Of a DNA stretch of 64,000 nt, positions 20,408-32,570 are shown piece after piece. Origin of the DNA: Angiostrongylus vasorum (Eukaryota > Nematoda > Chromadorea > Rhabditida > Metastrongylidae); contig JADANN010000174.1 in assembly GCA_018806985.1 (NCBI GenBank), positions 3,934,501-3,998,500 on the forward strand. Direction: 5' to 3'. Below the pieces are notes generated by a model. That model saw only the letters and a program-made list of their open reading frames with translations. It was not told where the DNA came from and did no database searches. The first letter of the stretch is position 1. Every line of letters begins with the position of its first letter. Position numbers and translations under genes: made by a program.

Positions 20408-20705
20408 CTACGATGGCGCGTGTGACGCAGTGGTCGGAGCGCCCTGCAACACACACGTGGAAACGATCCCCGCGCCCATGGCCCACCAACCCTTCTATCC
20501 CTCCGGGTTCGGCAAATTGGTACCAGACTCGTCTGCGAGGATAGCAGCGCTGCCTCGATACAACGGTAGGCCACAGCGAATCATTATGAAGGTCAGATAT
20601 GCATTAAGTCACCTCCAAACGATGCTTGATGAAGTCGAATGCACGGCGCGCCATCAGGGGATTGATCAACGCCGCGATCTTTATCGTTTTTTTTATTTTT
20701 TTATC
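20408..20705 (+). repeat. SINE-1 copy, near full length
   Basis: A box GTGACGCAGTGGTCGG, B-box-like GTGGAAACGATCC and central AAATTGGTACCAGACTCGTC. The body GAGGATAGCAGCGCTG and tail CAGGGGATTGATCAACGCCG end in a T-rich run. Confidence 0.87.
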
Positions 20706-22590
20706 ACTCTACGGTATAGAAAAGGGGGGATCAAAGACAGGTGATGTGTATTTACTCTATTTAGTTGTTGTTCCTTGTCCTGTACTACTTGTAATCTCGT
20801 TGACCAGTAACTCAAAGCATCAATTAAAGTCACTATTCGTTACAATTTGTATGCTGCTAGAACTGTAGAATAGATTACGCTTCCTAGAGAAACACAAATA
20901 GCCCCATGCTTGTCGTCGCGAAGGCATCCCTTACTATGAATGTTTCGGTATGAGGATACACACGAGTAACAACAAATTGAGATTCCTCACAAGACATGGA
21001 GCTCTTTGTTGGATGCGACTCCAAATCACTTTCCCAATCGATTGCGGAGTTCTAGAGGAATCTAGGTATATAAAGTCTGTTTAAGCACAACCAAAGGAAG
21101 AAGTACGAAAATGGCAAGATGCATATGGGTACCATAAGTCAATGTGAAGCCGAGAGAGAGAACGCATGTATCGAATAGAGACCGAATGCTTTTCCGTCGC
21201 GTTTAACCTCTTAAGAGCCTACAGGGAATATGCCCAGTAGCATCTCGCCAGTTCTCTCAAGTGAAGGATGCATCTGTAGAAGGGAATGCAGCTAGGGATC
21301 ATTGATTGCTCATGGAAGGCTAAAAAGTAAAACATGTTCGCAATGCGCTTCAAAGCTTGAAGAAGCGAATTGCTCAAAAAAAAGTTGTGAAATGGTATAG
21401 TATGCGCACAATGTGTCAGATTGTAACTAGAAAACTAAAATAAAACTTCAATTGCCATCCGTTTTATAAAACCTTTATAAACAACTGAATAAAACATAGT
21501 CGCCAAGTGAAAGGACACTATTGGGGTAATTCCAGATCTGTTCGGCTCCTTATAGATGGAACTAGGAGAGCAAGGAGGCTTATCAATGCCTCAGAGTCAT
21601 ATCTGAGAATAGCGCAGAGGCTGGATAGACAAGCGACTCATGGAAAATAAGTTGCGATCGCTCAAGCGGATAAAGGCAACCTGCACAACGGAGACTTAGT
21701 CCCACAGCCGTTTAGCGCTTGGTTTTGTTCTTCTCCTAAGCTTTTTTTGAGAAATTTGCCTTTTCTTATACGAATGAAAATAGTGGATAATAGTTTAAAA
21801 TCGTATACTGACGGGAAAATATTAATAATTAACTTGAAGAGGGCTCAGAAACAGTGTCCAGGACTGTGAATATCATCGTATGAGAGGGTTTAGAGTGTGG
21901 GATGAGATTGCCGAAATGAAGAGATGAATTGGATGTGAATGAGAGATATCTACGCTGGCATGTTTCATCAAAAGGTCATCTCCGTTAGGAGAAAACTTAG
22001 TGGACGGTGAAGCAGAAAATCGCCGAATAAGGTTCTGCTAGAGGCAAAACGAGTAGGCTTTTCGCTTAAAAGCCACTGAATGATCCTAAAAGCGATTTCC
22101 ATGGAATATCATAGACAGCTACCCAGGCAGTTTATGGGGGTACTAAAGGACGGGAACAATCGGTGACCATCGTCCAATCGTCGAATATCAAGGACAAGCA
22201 AATCAAAATTTCAGCAACGCTACATATGTCACGGTGCCATTTCAATAGAATATAAAAAATGGAAATTATCGCCCACGAAAACATTGGCGAATGGGCAACG
22301 CACCAGTGGGTGGGAACGGCGTGTGGAGTCCAGTAGTGAAAAACTGTGCCGTTTTGGGTAAAAGAAAAGCTATGGAAATCATGTTTAATTACTAAGACTC
22401 GACGATAAGTAATAAATCAATCGATAGAAGAAAGATTGAATTGGGAAACTATGTTGGTGCTGCTGCGTTATATTTCGGTCGCCTTGTCATGATAAGTCAG
22501 GATTTATCACAGCTTTACCTTTTTTGGAAGTGCTAAAACTATGCCAAATTAATGTCCCTATTTTTATTTTAAATTATTTCTTCGAGACTT
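20706..22590. other. no gene or repeat recognised
   Basis: AT-rich sequence with very few open frames above 60 codons. Nothing shared with other parts of the window was noticed. Confidence 0.5.
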
Positions 22591-22619
22591 CCAGGTGATC
22601 AATATTTATTCAATCTCCT

Positions 22620-23113
22620 AAGGTCTATGCAAATCTGCTCGATCGACGATTTGACGCTGTCAAAGCTAGCGAAGTTTTGCACGAAAAATTTTCAGAGCTT
22701 GAAAAAAATGGGAGTCAACAAGCCGTCAACGCTAGCCGAAGGCAAAAGATGTTTGAAGGAGGTAGGCTCTAGTTCGTCTTCGCAAGATCTCCCTCATAAC
22801 AGTAGACAACTAGAGTGATTTGTTAAATTCCGTAGACATTCACGTTGATCCACATGCAGCCAGAGAGGCTTCAGTTCCAGTTCCACCAACATCACAAAAG
22901 CAGTTTGAGACGCTCAGGATGGCTGGCAATTGTTGTGCACGCGTTAGCAAAAAAGACACAGAGCGTATCAGTGTGGTACCATCCTTACCAAGAGATTCCT
23001 CAAAGGATTCTTTCTTGATGAGAGCAGCAGCTGGAAGACCAGAACGCGGGAAACTCATTCTACATCTATGTTGTGAGGCACACCTTTCTGCACTACCTGA
23101 GGTGCAGGTATGA
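22620..23113 (+). other. weak coding candidate, function unknown
   Basis: Two successive open frames lie here: 22627-22818 (ends RCLKEVGSSSSSQDL...) and 22820-23113, which is in another frame. CTCCTAAG just before the first resembles an acceptor. GAAGGAG|gtaggc at about 22762 and GTGCAG|gtatga at about 23108 resemble donors. The region is less AT-rich than its surroundings and holds hydrophilic, serine- and lysine-rich protein with QKQFETLRMAGNCCARVSKK. No domain is recognised. It could be exons of an unrecognised gene, part of a transposon, or chance. Confidence 0.2.
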
Positions 23114-23930
23114 CGCTATTAGACCGTGTAGTGATAACAATGCAGAGTTGTCATGCACGGATGCTCTTCCACCTGGCATCGCATCTCGCCCTCGTCGACG
23201 GTAAAATGCTGGATTCAAACTTTACGTGAATCGAAGCTCACATCATCACCGCTGACAACCGAAGACCAGCAGAGCACAGTCCGCTGGAGTATGACGCCTT
23301 CGCTCAACCTACTGCTGGTGCTTGCTGCAACGTCGAAAGTGCTGTTGCAGAACAGAATTCACTACAGATCAACTGATTTCGTTATTATTGCACTTTGTTT
23401 ACTGTCTAGAAATCAAACTGCTTTTACTCCTTTGGAGATGAACCGTTTTACAAAGTAACCATATTGAACGAAGCTGAGAGTAATTTGGAAATGGAGAAAC
23501 CCTTCTTCAAGCTCCGGCGTTGTTCTTGCTGGCTCAATGAAAAATAATGAACGACACCAACACGGCGTGAATAATGTCGTTTAATATAGGAGTACAATAA
23601 AGTCAGTTTCCAATGAAAAACACCCTGGTATGGAAAATGAGTGGATGCCCTCAAGCAGAAAATGAAGGAAGATAGCGCTCGCGTTGTTGAGCAATCACAC
23701 GTTGTTTCATGTTTGTGTTTCACCCCGATGTGTTCTATTCAGAAATTCAGAGTGGCAATTAGTATTATGGATTGGGCTCGTACGACTTACTGCGCCAGTA
23801 CGTTGTGTGCCTATTCTAATGAAAGGATACAATTTAAACAAGAACATGCTTAAAAAATACGTCAGTCAATTTCGCCATAAAGAAGAAAAAAGATGTAAAA
23901 AAGATGGCACAATAGGCTTACACGAGGTTG
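23114..23930. other. no gene or repeat recognised
   Basis: Short frames only, none with a recognisable motif. Confidence 0.45.
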
Positions 23931-23934
23931 GTAA

Positions 23935-24115
23935 ATAATGTTTATTTACGGCTGACATTTCGACGGTTTCGTCTTCATCAGGGCCGATGATCCGAGCCGA
24001 TTGTCCACAGTTGTTCGTGTTCTCGAGGTGGCGTTTTCGTCGCGTATCGAGCTGGATCTTCCTCAGTGGAGCATCTCTCTCGAATCTCCGTCGAAACGTC
24101 AGCCGTAGATAAACA
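23935..24115. repeat. short fold-back element with facing hammerhead-like motifs
   Basis: The left end (23940-23985) reads, on the minus strand, the 3' half CCGTCGAAATGTCAGCCG followed by TAAATAAACAT. The right end (24088-24117) reads on the plus strand CCGTCGAAACGTCAGCCG followed by TAGATAAACATTG. The two ends are thus inverted copies of about 35 bases around roughly 100 bases that hold no coding. It looks like a minimal version of the PLE arrangement. Confidence 0.6.
23950..23985 (-). ncRNA. hammerhead-ribozyme-like motif, best-preserved core in the window
   Basis: Minus strand: GGCC, CTGATGA, A, stem II GAC/GTC around GAAACC, GAAA, TGTC, AGCC. All core residues (CTGATGA, GAAA, GTC) are in place. 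Stem I pairs three of four bases (GGCC with AGCC), stem III is TG-type and minimal. Minimal hammerheads of this form in Penelope-like elements are thought to cleave as dimers. Activity here is inference. Confidence 0.6.
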
Positions 24116-25090
24116 TTGTATAAACTACTTTTTGTTTTGAAGGATTTTTGGCTTATTATGGCCACAAATGGTGGCGGAATTAAGGTGACAGGAAAGAGTT
24201 GTAAGACGTTGACAAGATCGCGAAGGAGTTATGAGAAGTTGATGATGTCGCGAAGGGATTTTTATGGGACGTTGACCATAACGTGATATAACGTGATATA
24301 ATCGCGAGATGCTGAGGAGAGTAGGAGTGAAGAAAGGATTTGTGCACAAATCTGCATATCATCACGTCGCTAATCAGATTCTTCACAAAAAGAGGTCATT
24401 TCTGAATAAACATGAAACTCAGGAACGCCAATTTTCAGGATAAATTTACTTAAAAGTTTCAAACAAAATGCATCAAATCATAAAGAACGGAACATGCATC
24501 GTTTCCTAATGCACTTCTGCATAGCAGCGGCTATCCTCATGTAGTCAGAGTGAAATAAAATAGCGCTCAATTAGCCCTGCAAAAAAAGCGCCGTTGTAGT
24601 TACGAATTGGACCGGATCAGAACTATTACCTTTTTTTAAAATACAATGAAATTTTTCAGCGCTGAAGTGAATAGACGGCAATCGCGGTGCTTCGGCAAAA
24701 GTGTCAAAATACGTCTACAAACACTTAAGCACACACAAATAGGATTTCTCAAAAATGAAGTGATTAACTGGAATGTGATAAATGGGAAAAGGAACTTGTG
24801 CGTGGCTTTTCTGGAGCAGCTTTTAGAATTCCTTTATCCAGAAAAGACGGGAACACAAAACGTCGGTGAAATCGCTGAGATTTCTGGCACATTTTCAGTT
24901 ATACTCTACTTGACTAAAAAAGGACGGAACGTGTTCCGATAAATTTCACTACAACTCAGCTTCTAATCCACTTCCCAATGACTGACGCTACAGCAAAAAA
25001 CCTTGATATTATCACATCGATCTAACGAATAAGAGTCTCTTTTTTTATTGCTGCACAATTGCTTTGGGAGCAGATGAATAAAGTTATAAA
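24116..25090. other. no gene recognised; degenerate 30-base repeats at 24180-24300
   Basis: Two to three diverged units of about 30 bases share GTTGACAAGATCGCGAAGG-like text, and ATAACGTGAT is doubled at about 24280. The open frame 24646-24942 (98 codons, plus) has no recognisable domain. Confidence 0.4.
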
Positions 25091-25094
25091 TTGG

Positions 25095-25450
25095 CGCGGA
25101 TGGCGCAGTGATACTGATGCCGTTCAATACACGCAAACCATTCGACACGGCACCTGAGAGCAACCGAGGATCCACCCCTACGGAGTTCAGGAAATTGGAA
25201 CCAGGGCTGTTCGGGACTAGCTCGATGCTTGCAAAACAAAAATAGCTATCGAGCGCAGTGGTGAAGATCAGGGAACGCTCAAATCATCAAAAATCCAAAA
25301 AAGCATGGTCATCCTGGGCGTTTATGGAGGAAAAAAAAGAAAGACCAGCATTCGACGATATTCATAAAGAGTATCAAAAATCCTCAATCAAGGAGTAAAC
25401 CCACACGCAAAACCTGAAGATATCTGTGTTACATGGATAAGACACTTCGA
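25095..25450 (+). repeat. SINE-2 copy, diverged
   Basis: Head GGATGGCGCAGTGATACTG (A box) with a B-box-like CCATTCGACACGG. The block GGAAATTGGAACCAGGGCTG corresponds to the SINE central block. GACCAGCATTCGACGATATTC and the following CCTGAAGATATCTGTG match the SINE-2 body. Confidence 0.68.
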
Positions 25451-28400
25451 ATTAAAAGCAACAAGTGGTAGGATCTTCAAAATGTGTGATGTTAGAATCT
25501 GTAAAAAAGGCTATGAATAAGAAATAGATCATGCTCAATAGACTTGAAAAACCATACGAACTAAAAACCAAGAGACGAAAAAAAAGGTGAACAGCTAGTT
25601 AATATATGGGTTTTTTTACCAAAGGCTTTGTGATATCAAGATAAATGAGTGACGAGATTGAATAGGTTACATTGAATAGACTGGGGAGGTGCTGGGGCAT
25701 TCGTGATACATCTAGGTACGGTAAAGATTACGCTTAATCAAAAGCGGCCCTGATATGCCACAAGAAGGCCCCTCAGAAAAGATTCAGAAAAAACATTTTA
25801 TGTTACACAGAGCGCAGTGTAAGCGGACGTTGCATAAACCGAAAAACGACTTTGGTGTGGAGGTTTCGGCGCGTTCGTACTGCCAAATGGAGCCGTAGAT
25901 GCTTCCGGTCAGAAGATAAACATGTGTTGCTATTCTCTGTGCTTAATCTCTTAGTATTCGAGCGAGATAGTAAAAAATGAAAGCTGGTAAAGGTACAGAA
26001 AAGTTTGTCTATGACGGTAGTGCCTAATGCATGTAAGAGTATATGCGGAGAGGAAAGTGTAGAATCGAGCTGCCTAATAATAAACGAGGTTATCCGGATA
26101 CGCTGCATTAAGAGAGGCGACGTTTGAACACAGGAAATTGCCGGATGAGTGAAACTGATCACATTAAGGTCTAATGCATGGATCCTTTGAGAGGAGCTTT
26201 GGGACTTTTCCAAAAAAAAGCCTCATTTTAAGCATATTACATTTGCAGAATCTTGCGCCATCTAGTAGAGTTTATTAAAAAGTCGAAGGCAAAACTTTTT
26301 AGAAAAGAGTAAAGCATTGAAAAAGCTATAATGTCACTCACACATCTGACGATATTAGAAGCTACAGCGCTTTGCAAATGCAAGTTCCCCTCTACGTACA
26401 TTGGCAGGTAATGCTTGTCAATAGCTGATCCCATGAATAATTCTTGGCTCAGAGTGGCAGTATACGGCAGCGCAGAGTTAGATGGCCTTATTCGGATAAT
26501 GAAGTTATTGGTTAGGCTTGCAAGGAGTAGCTTATAATAAATTTTCTCAACTAGGAACGAATATAGACATAAGGAAAACTAAAATGTGTGGGAGGACCGG
26601 GAAGCAACAATTTAAAATTACGGTGGAAAATCAATAATTAGAATAAAAAGTGCAGCACGGGAATTCTCCTGGAACTGTGCGATAGAGAGCCATCTTAATG
26701 ACCAGTCGGATACTCTCGAAATATTTTCTAGACTACTCTTCCGTCTTTCGTTTGTTAGCGTGATGTTCTTAAAGTTATTGTAGGCAACATTTAGGCTCTA
26801 AGGGGGCTCATCCCATGCAGGTGTTCTTTTGGGAAAGAAGATCATGACCCAAATACAGAAAAAAAAAGAGATTTCTTTTCAGACAAGCATAAATACATTG
26901 CCCATCCACCCAGTGTTAGATTGACAAGGAGTGCACTAACATTTCAGTGACTCACAAGACGACCCGGTAGCATCGGATTTGTTTTAAGGTTATTTTCGAC
27001 AATCTCGACGAACTATTAATCTGTTCTTGAAGTCCACCCATAGTTTATTGCGGTAGGAAACACAGTGATCCGTTTCTGGATCTTTGTCCATGGATGGTTT
27101 TCTCACTCCGAAGTTTCACAACAAAGTAAATATACGGAAAAAATCTGGATCAATTCCAGGTATTCTGCACGGCATTCGCTAATTACTGGAGAGCTCTTTT
27201 GGTGCTAATTCTATATAATTGCATATCTCTGAACAAACGAATACTGATTGCTTATGCGAACTAGATGAGTTCAAGAAATATTTTAACATTTTTTCCTTCT
27301 ACCATATCGATGTAACACCTACTTTGAGTTGTAAGCGTGAACGGCTAGAAAACGTGAGCAATGACTAAAGTGGGGCAGGTAGGGTGATCATCGCATTTGC
27401 ACGTTAGAGATTAGCGGTAGCGATGAAAGTCTGGAGGTAATTCGGAATCGAAAACAGCGAAGAAAACATCCATAGGGTTTCTTAAAAACAAAGATGAATA
27501 GCGCTGATTTGTCATGAGCTCGAAAGCACCAAACCTGTCCCATTGGGACTAGAGTGAGTGCGGTTGTAAATCACAAGTGTGAAAATTACCACACACAAAG
27601 CCTTATATTCGACTTCGTGCTCGGATGCAATTGGCTAATTTGGTCCTACTTCTGCTCAAATTGGGGTTCAGGTCCTTCACGAGTAACGCTTCCATAAATA
27701 ATCCAGTGATGTTGGAGTTTTACTCTCTACTTCGACGGCGTTCCAAACTAAATCGCTAGAAGCAAATAAAAATGCGAACCGACTACTGAAGGACGTATTC
27801 TTCCCGGATCATCTGATCCATGCATTTATAACATTTCATATTGATCATCTTGTTCTTAATTTTAAATAGCAAATAAACAATATTTCACCAAGAACCCTAT
27901 ACAGCACCAAATCCATTAATAGCCTTCCGAATACTTAAACGCTCTTTGCCGAAGGAAGGATTATTCTCGAACGTTGATGAAGCAGTGGCAAAGGGGTGAA
28001 CTACGTCGAGAGTAGCAGACGAGGTGTTCTGGCTAAGTCGTCCACAGCAGTGAATGAGGAAATTTTTTAAAAGGCAAAACGGCATAAAATGTCGTGAACA
28101 ATAGTGAAAATTGTCCGCAATTGTGTTACATAACACATAATGGAATAGCTTCGGTCAGAGGTACTGGTGGAATTCGATAAGACGCTGGCATGCAGTAATG
28201 TACGAGATGAGATAATCAGCGGCAAGGCGACTAATCTTTCCGACAAACCGAATTCCGTATTCTCCCATGCTACCATTGCAGGACGTGCTGGTCTACTTGA
28301 TTCCAAAATTTCTCAGTATCGTTTTTTAGGCGCTCTTCCATAACAAATTTGGACAAGAGAGATATTGTAGTAACGGACGAAAATGCATGAAGAATTCTGG

Positions 28401-28850
28401 ACAAAGACCAGCCAGAAATGATTTCCGTTTCACTAAATGAAAATGCACAACAGACTTCAAAATGTAAGAAGGATCAATCTTAATCACCTGTCTCCCTGTG
28501 TACTACTTATGACCCACTGACGTCATTGATTTGTGAATAATTGAATGACTGGAGACGGCATAAATAGGTTTCAGTTGATCTCGCTACTCCATAATTGAGC
28601 ACAGTGTGAACTCCTCCAATAGGTGGAGGAACAACACGAAGACCATCGCCCTTTTGATATGAGGCGTTTCAGTTTAACTATTCCTGGGGAAATGATGGCA
28701 AAAGCTACTTCTCAGGCTCCTCAGTTGTGAAGGCTTCCGTTTAACTGAGAACTTCGAGAGAATTGCGGAACTATTTCTTAGTTTGCGAATGATGATGAAC
28801 CTTTCTCTGATCCCACAAGACCGGGAGTTCTACTGATGGTTTTTAGCTAG
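25451..28850. other. 3.4 kb with no gene or shared repeat recognised
   Basis: The longest open frame is 25803-26213 (minus, 136 codons) without a known motif or plausible splice structure. Nothing else stands out. Confidence 0.5.
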
Positions 28851-28856
28851 ATATTG

Positions 28857-29130
28857 CATGAATTACAATGACACAATGACAACCGATGGACAAGAGCCGT
28901 TAGTGACTGGATTCCTCGGGATGTCAAACGTACTGCAGGAAGACTACCAACCCGATGGTCAGAGTTCTTCACAAAGAGCCTTGAAGAAAGATATGATGCT
29001 CGACGAGTCCCTAGAGCGAGCAGAACCTATTGGGCTACTCTTGCTCGCGACAGGGGAAAAATGGAAGACTTACTGGCGCCCGCTCGAGTCACTCGACGAT
29101 CAACGGGACTACAGGTGATACAGGTGATTA
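28857..29130 (+). mobile_element. 3' end of an RTE-like LINE (ORF C-terminus), truncated and frameshifted
   Basis: In one frame the plus strand reads NRWTRAVSDWIPRDVKRT, RLPTRWSEFFTKSLEER and ASRTYWATLARDRGK. After a frameshift in GGGGAAAAATGG it continues in another frame as KWKTYWRPLESLDDQRDYR. This W-rich tail (RWT-DWIPRD, PTRWS, ARDR) is typical of the C-terminus of RTE-type retrotransposon polyproteins common in strongylid genomes; I assign it from memory. The reverse transcriptase and endonuclease domains are absent, so it is a 5'-truncated insertion. A stop just upstream marks the limit of the readable part. The SINE at 29150 follows directly. Confidence 0.75.
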
Positions 29131-29149
29131 CATAATTTATAAAGGACAA

Positions 29150-29430
29150 AAAGATGAAACGTTAGGTGTTTATTAATCCCTGACTGCTGAACCATGAATT
29201 CGACTTCATCAGTCATCGTAGAAGTAAAATGATACATATCTGGCCCAACAGGGGATTGCCGACGTAGGAAGTTAGCGTTGTTATCTTTGTAAACAAGTCC
29301 GGTGCCAATTTGCCATCTCCGAAGAGAAGGAAGGCCTAGTGAGCCATGGGCTTGAGGTCGAACCATCGGGTGATCTAGTGTGCATCGCAAAGCACTTCTA
29401 ACCACTGCGCTAATTCATGCCGGATAGATG
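29150..29430 (-). repeat. tRNA-derived SINE related to SINE-1
   Basis: Minus strand: ATTAGCGCAGTGGTTAGAAG (A box), GGTTCGACCTC (B box, close to consensus) and central AAATTGGCACCGGACTTGTT. The tail with GATGAAGTCGAATTCATGG is followed by CAGGGATTAATAAACACC. It abuts the LINE 3' end. Confidence 0.75.
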
Positions 29431-29434
29431 TTGA

Positions 29435-32400
29435 TGATCCACCCTTTATGGGGTCACGAACACTCTTCGAAGTGGGTCTCACTGCCAATGACTACTCCTT
29501 TCGCCAGATCCCCTCAATAGTTATACTCCGGACAAAGTTAACAACTCGGCAATGGTGACGTAGAAAAAATTTATGGGTCCTATGAGCCGATACGATGTTG
29601 TAAAAACAACGATTCTTTCGCAATGGCTAATGTTTTGTCAGAATGCGAGTTCTTAAGAGTCGCTTTAGTTTTTCCACCTTTTAGCAGCTAAGACCAGCTA
29701 GACAGAATCACAATTTATAGATTTTAGTTAATAGGTTCTTAGTCCGCTCCTAATAAGGCTACTTAAGTACGTCAAATATAACGGAACGTCGTGCTTGAGA
29801 TGGATTGTTCTATTTTAGTTAGTTAAAAGGCGACAAAGCTTGTGCATAGATTGCAAGATGATAGGCGAATGATTTCAAACAATGACGCAGTGTGTAACTC
29901 AATGCAAGTAATGTAAAGTTTTTTTAAAGAAATCTCTAAGGAAAAGCGCTTCCAAAGCAGTCAAAAGCTATAAAAGTCATCCATCAAACGATAGAGTCGT
30001 AAGCTAGAAACATGCTCAGCCTGACAGCGAGGATTTTTTCGATTAAAGCTACGCTGCAAAGATTATGGTTACTGCATTACTGAAGCTCGGTAGAAAGAAT
30101 CCCTGCCTTTTATGTTCAAGATAAGCAGAGAACACAACACAAGCATTGAGTCATAACTAAAACTTGGGTTGTGGAGATGGTATGGTGACGATTTGGAATT
30201 CCTGTGCATCGTCCAAATACAATGGGTAAGCGAAAATGTACAGAAATATCTACTAAAAATGATCAGTGTGATTGTTGATGAGTGGGATCCTAAGCATCGT
30301 CTTCAACCACTTGCTGGAGAAGATGTGTAATTTGGACGGAAACATTACACATATGAATCCACCACGATTACCCTTATCGGCTGCTCAGGTGCATCACACC
30401 GACCGACCCCTAACGCCTTCTCTTAAATATTCAGATTCAACTGTGGGAGCATGATGGGGATCTACATCTAACATCGGATATTCAGGTTCCGTTCTTTATT
30501 TCATGTTAGCTTGCATATCTATTGTTGTGTCCTCAGCCCGGTTCTAAAGATTATCAACTCAGAGCAAAAGACTCTTTTTTTTTGGAAAAATTTTAAAACC
30601 ACTTAACATCCTCGCTGTAAGCGAAGGAACACTATAGCATAAATAAACCCTTCGACGCTTAAAGTATTCCGTTGCATATAAGAATCCCGGAAAGTTCATT
30701 GTTGAGATCAGACTTGACTCTTTGAGTTGCCTTCTTGTGCTTGAAATTTGCGAATCCCGTAAATATTTGATATACCGACGTTTTCGATGCTACTGCTTCC
30801 AGTTCCCTTCAGTATTTTTTTTGGTTTGTTGTCGAATTTTCTAGTAGTGGGTGACTTGGAGAAATGGAGAAGTGGAGAAATGGAGATTGGAAATGGAGAC
30901 TGTGCTGGAGCCCGCACTACCAGTGAGGACAGACTGTCCGAATATCTAAGTAAGTTGGTGACTTTAAGAAAACGTCTTAACAATGTTTTAGCAAATCTTT
31001 AGAAGTATGCTTTCGCATAAAACTTCAATTAAGACAACAAAAAAGCAACTGAAACGTGATGAACACTTGAAAACGCGAAGTTCTCCGAAAAAGTCTTAAA
31101 ACGAGAAACGTTTCCATGGGACAAAAAAAAGCAAAAGCGCGCGAAACGGGATAAAGTTTTACAATTTCAAGAAAATATAGTGAGGCACACAAATTCTCAG
31201 AAACCAGATGGGGCTTTCAAAGAAAAAAAATGTAGTCGAAAACAAACAAAAAAGTTGCTTTATAGGTAGTTTCAGCCTTCAAGTGTTTCTTTGAAAAAGA
31301 TAGTAATTATGTTTGCATAGTACCTTGGGAATGAGAGTAAAATCGAGTAAATGAAGCCCCCTTCATGGTTCTACCGCCATGCCATAGGGTCTCGTTAACG
31401 CCACGAAAAAAACGAAAGACGTCTGTCGAATGGCTGATTACTGTGTTCTTTGGAGATAGGATTTCATATTCTGGCTATCTGACGTCACGTCGAAGCGTCG
31501 TTTGAAGAGGCGGCGACGTGAGAGGAGAATTGCGTGACTGTCTGACGGAGTGATTGTCCAGCACCGCCGACTTAAAGAACTGTCCGTGACGTTTTTTCTT
31601 TGAATTTTTCCACTAAGTTGGCGTTAAAATAAAACTCTCATTTTAACTAGAATTTAAATGAGTTGTGTTATCATCAATCACTCACAAAATTTGCAATCAG
31701 TGAACCCGCCATGATTTGTAAAGTAGGTGTGCTTTTTCGCAGAGTTCGCAGCATGTCTTTGACACGAACTATTTTCATGACAGAAGCTAAAGTGCTGTCA
31801 AATAAGCTGCCGACATTTCCAAATCGACTAAAGAAGAGCTTATGGACCAGAGATTTGCTAAGCAATCTTTGCTTTATGAAGATTCTGTAGTGCATTGAAT
31901 GAAGTAGACAGCCTTAGCTAAAAAAAACTTCCTTTGGTGTTTGTTGTTTTTTTTTGGACCACCAAATCATTCCTCTTCGAATTTCCAACCCAATACATGA
32001 ACTGATAAATGGTCTACTTTTCTCGTTTACGTGACCCATCGTCTCGGTTGCAGTCGTTAATACGAACGACCCTCTTCGAAGACGGCGACCAAAAGAAGAA
32101 AAAACCACTGCAGTGTGTGAGTGGACGGGAATGACAGCACGTAAAACGATGCTATATAGAGATATCCAACAATCCAGGGAAGCAATAAACTCGTCAGCGT
32201 TTTTTGCAATAGAATGGATATTGTGGTGATGTTATGGCCTATCTGAATTTGTTAGTCTTTAGTGAAGCATAAATTTGAAGCCATGGAGAGCAAGCTAAAC
32301 TGGAGGTGTCCTGCTGCAACTGTTTGTCATGAATTGGAACAACGCGAAATACTTTTAACTAATATTTGCATGGCAAAGACGCCCTAGAATGGTTATGCTG

Positions 32401-32445
32401 GGGTTGCAGTATGAATTGGCATGACAGTACTCAAGGACGTACACA
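29435..32445. other. 3 kb with no gene recognised; partial repeat at 30885-30955
   Basis: GTGCTGGAGCCCGCACTACC and the next 40 bases resemble the end of the repeat at 12645-12850. Otherwise only motif-free short frames occur. Confidence 0.5.
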
Positions 32446-32449
32446 GAGA

Positions 32450-32570
32450 AGACGATAATCGACAACTAGCAGCCGAACCTGCGAAGACATTTGTAGATGA
32501 TGGATGCGAGGAAACGAATCGAATGCAAGAATCGCTGAGATCCGCATGACATGTAACGTCGGATAATGTT
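32450..32570 (+). repeat. SINE-2 3' fragment
   Basis: GCAGCCGAACCTGCG, GATGGATGCGAGGAAACGAA and AAGAATCGCTGAGATCCGCA match in order the last third of SINE-2 copies (compare 9540-9650). Confidence 0.55.

Noticed and set aside
20410..20480. tRNA gene (A and B boxes)
   Set aside because: The A box is good, but the B box is off consensus and no acceptor stem closes; the same head recurs as part of a ~290-base SINE.
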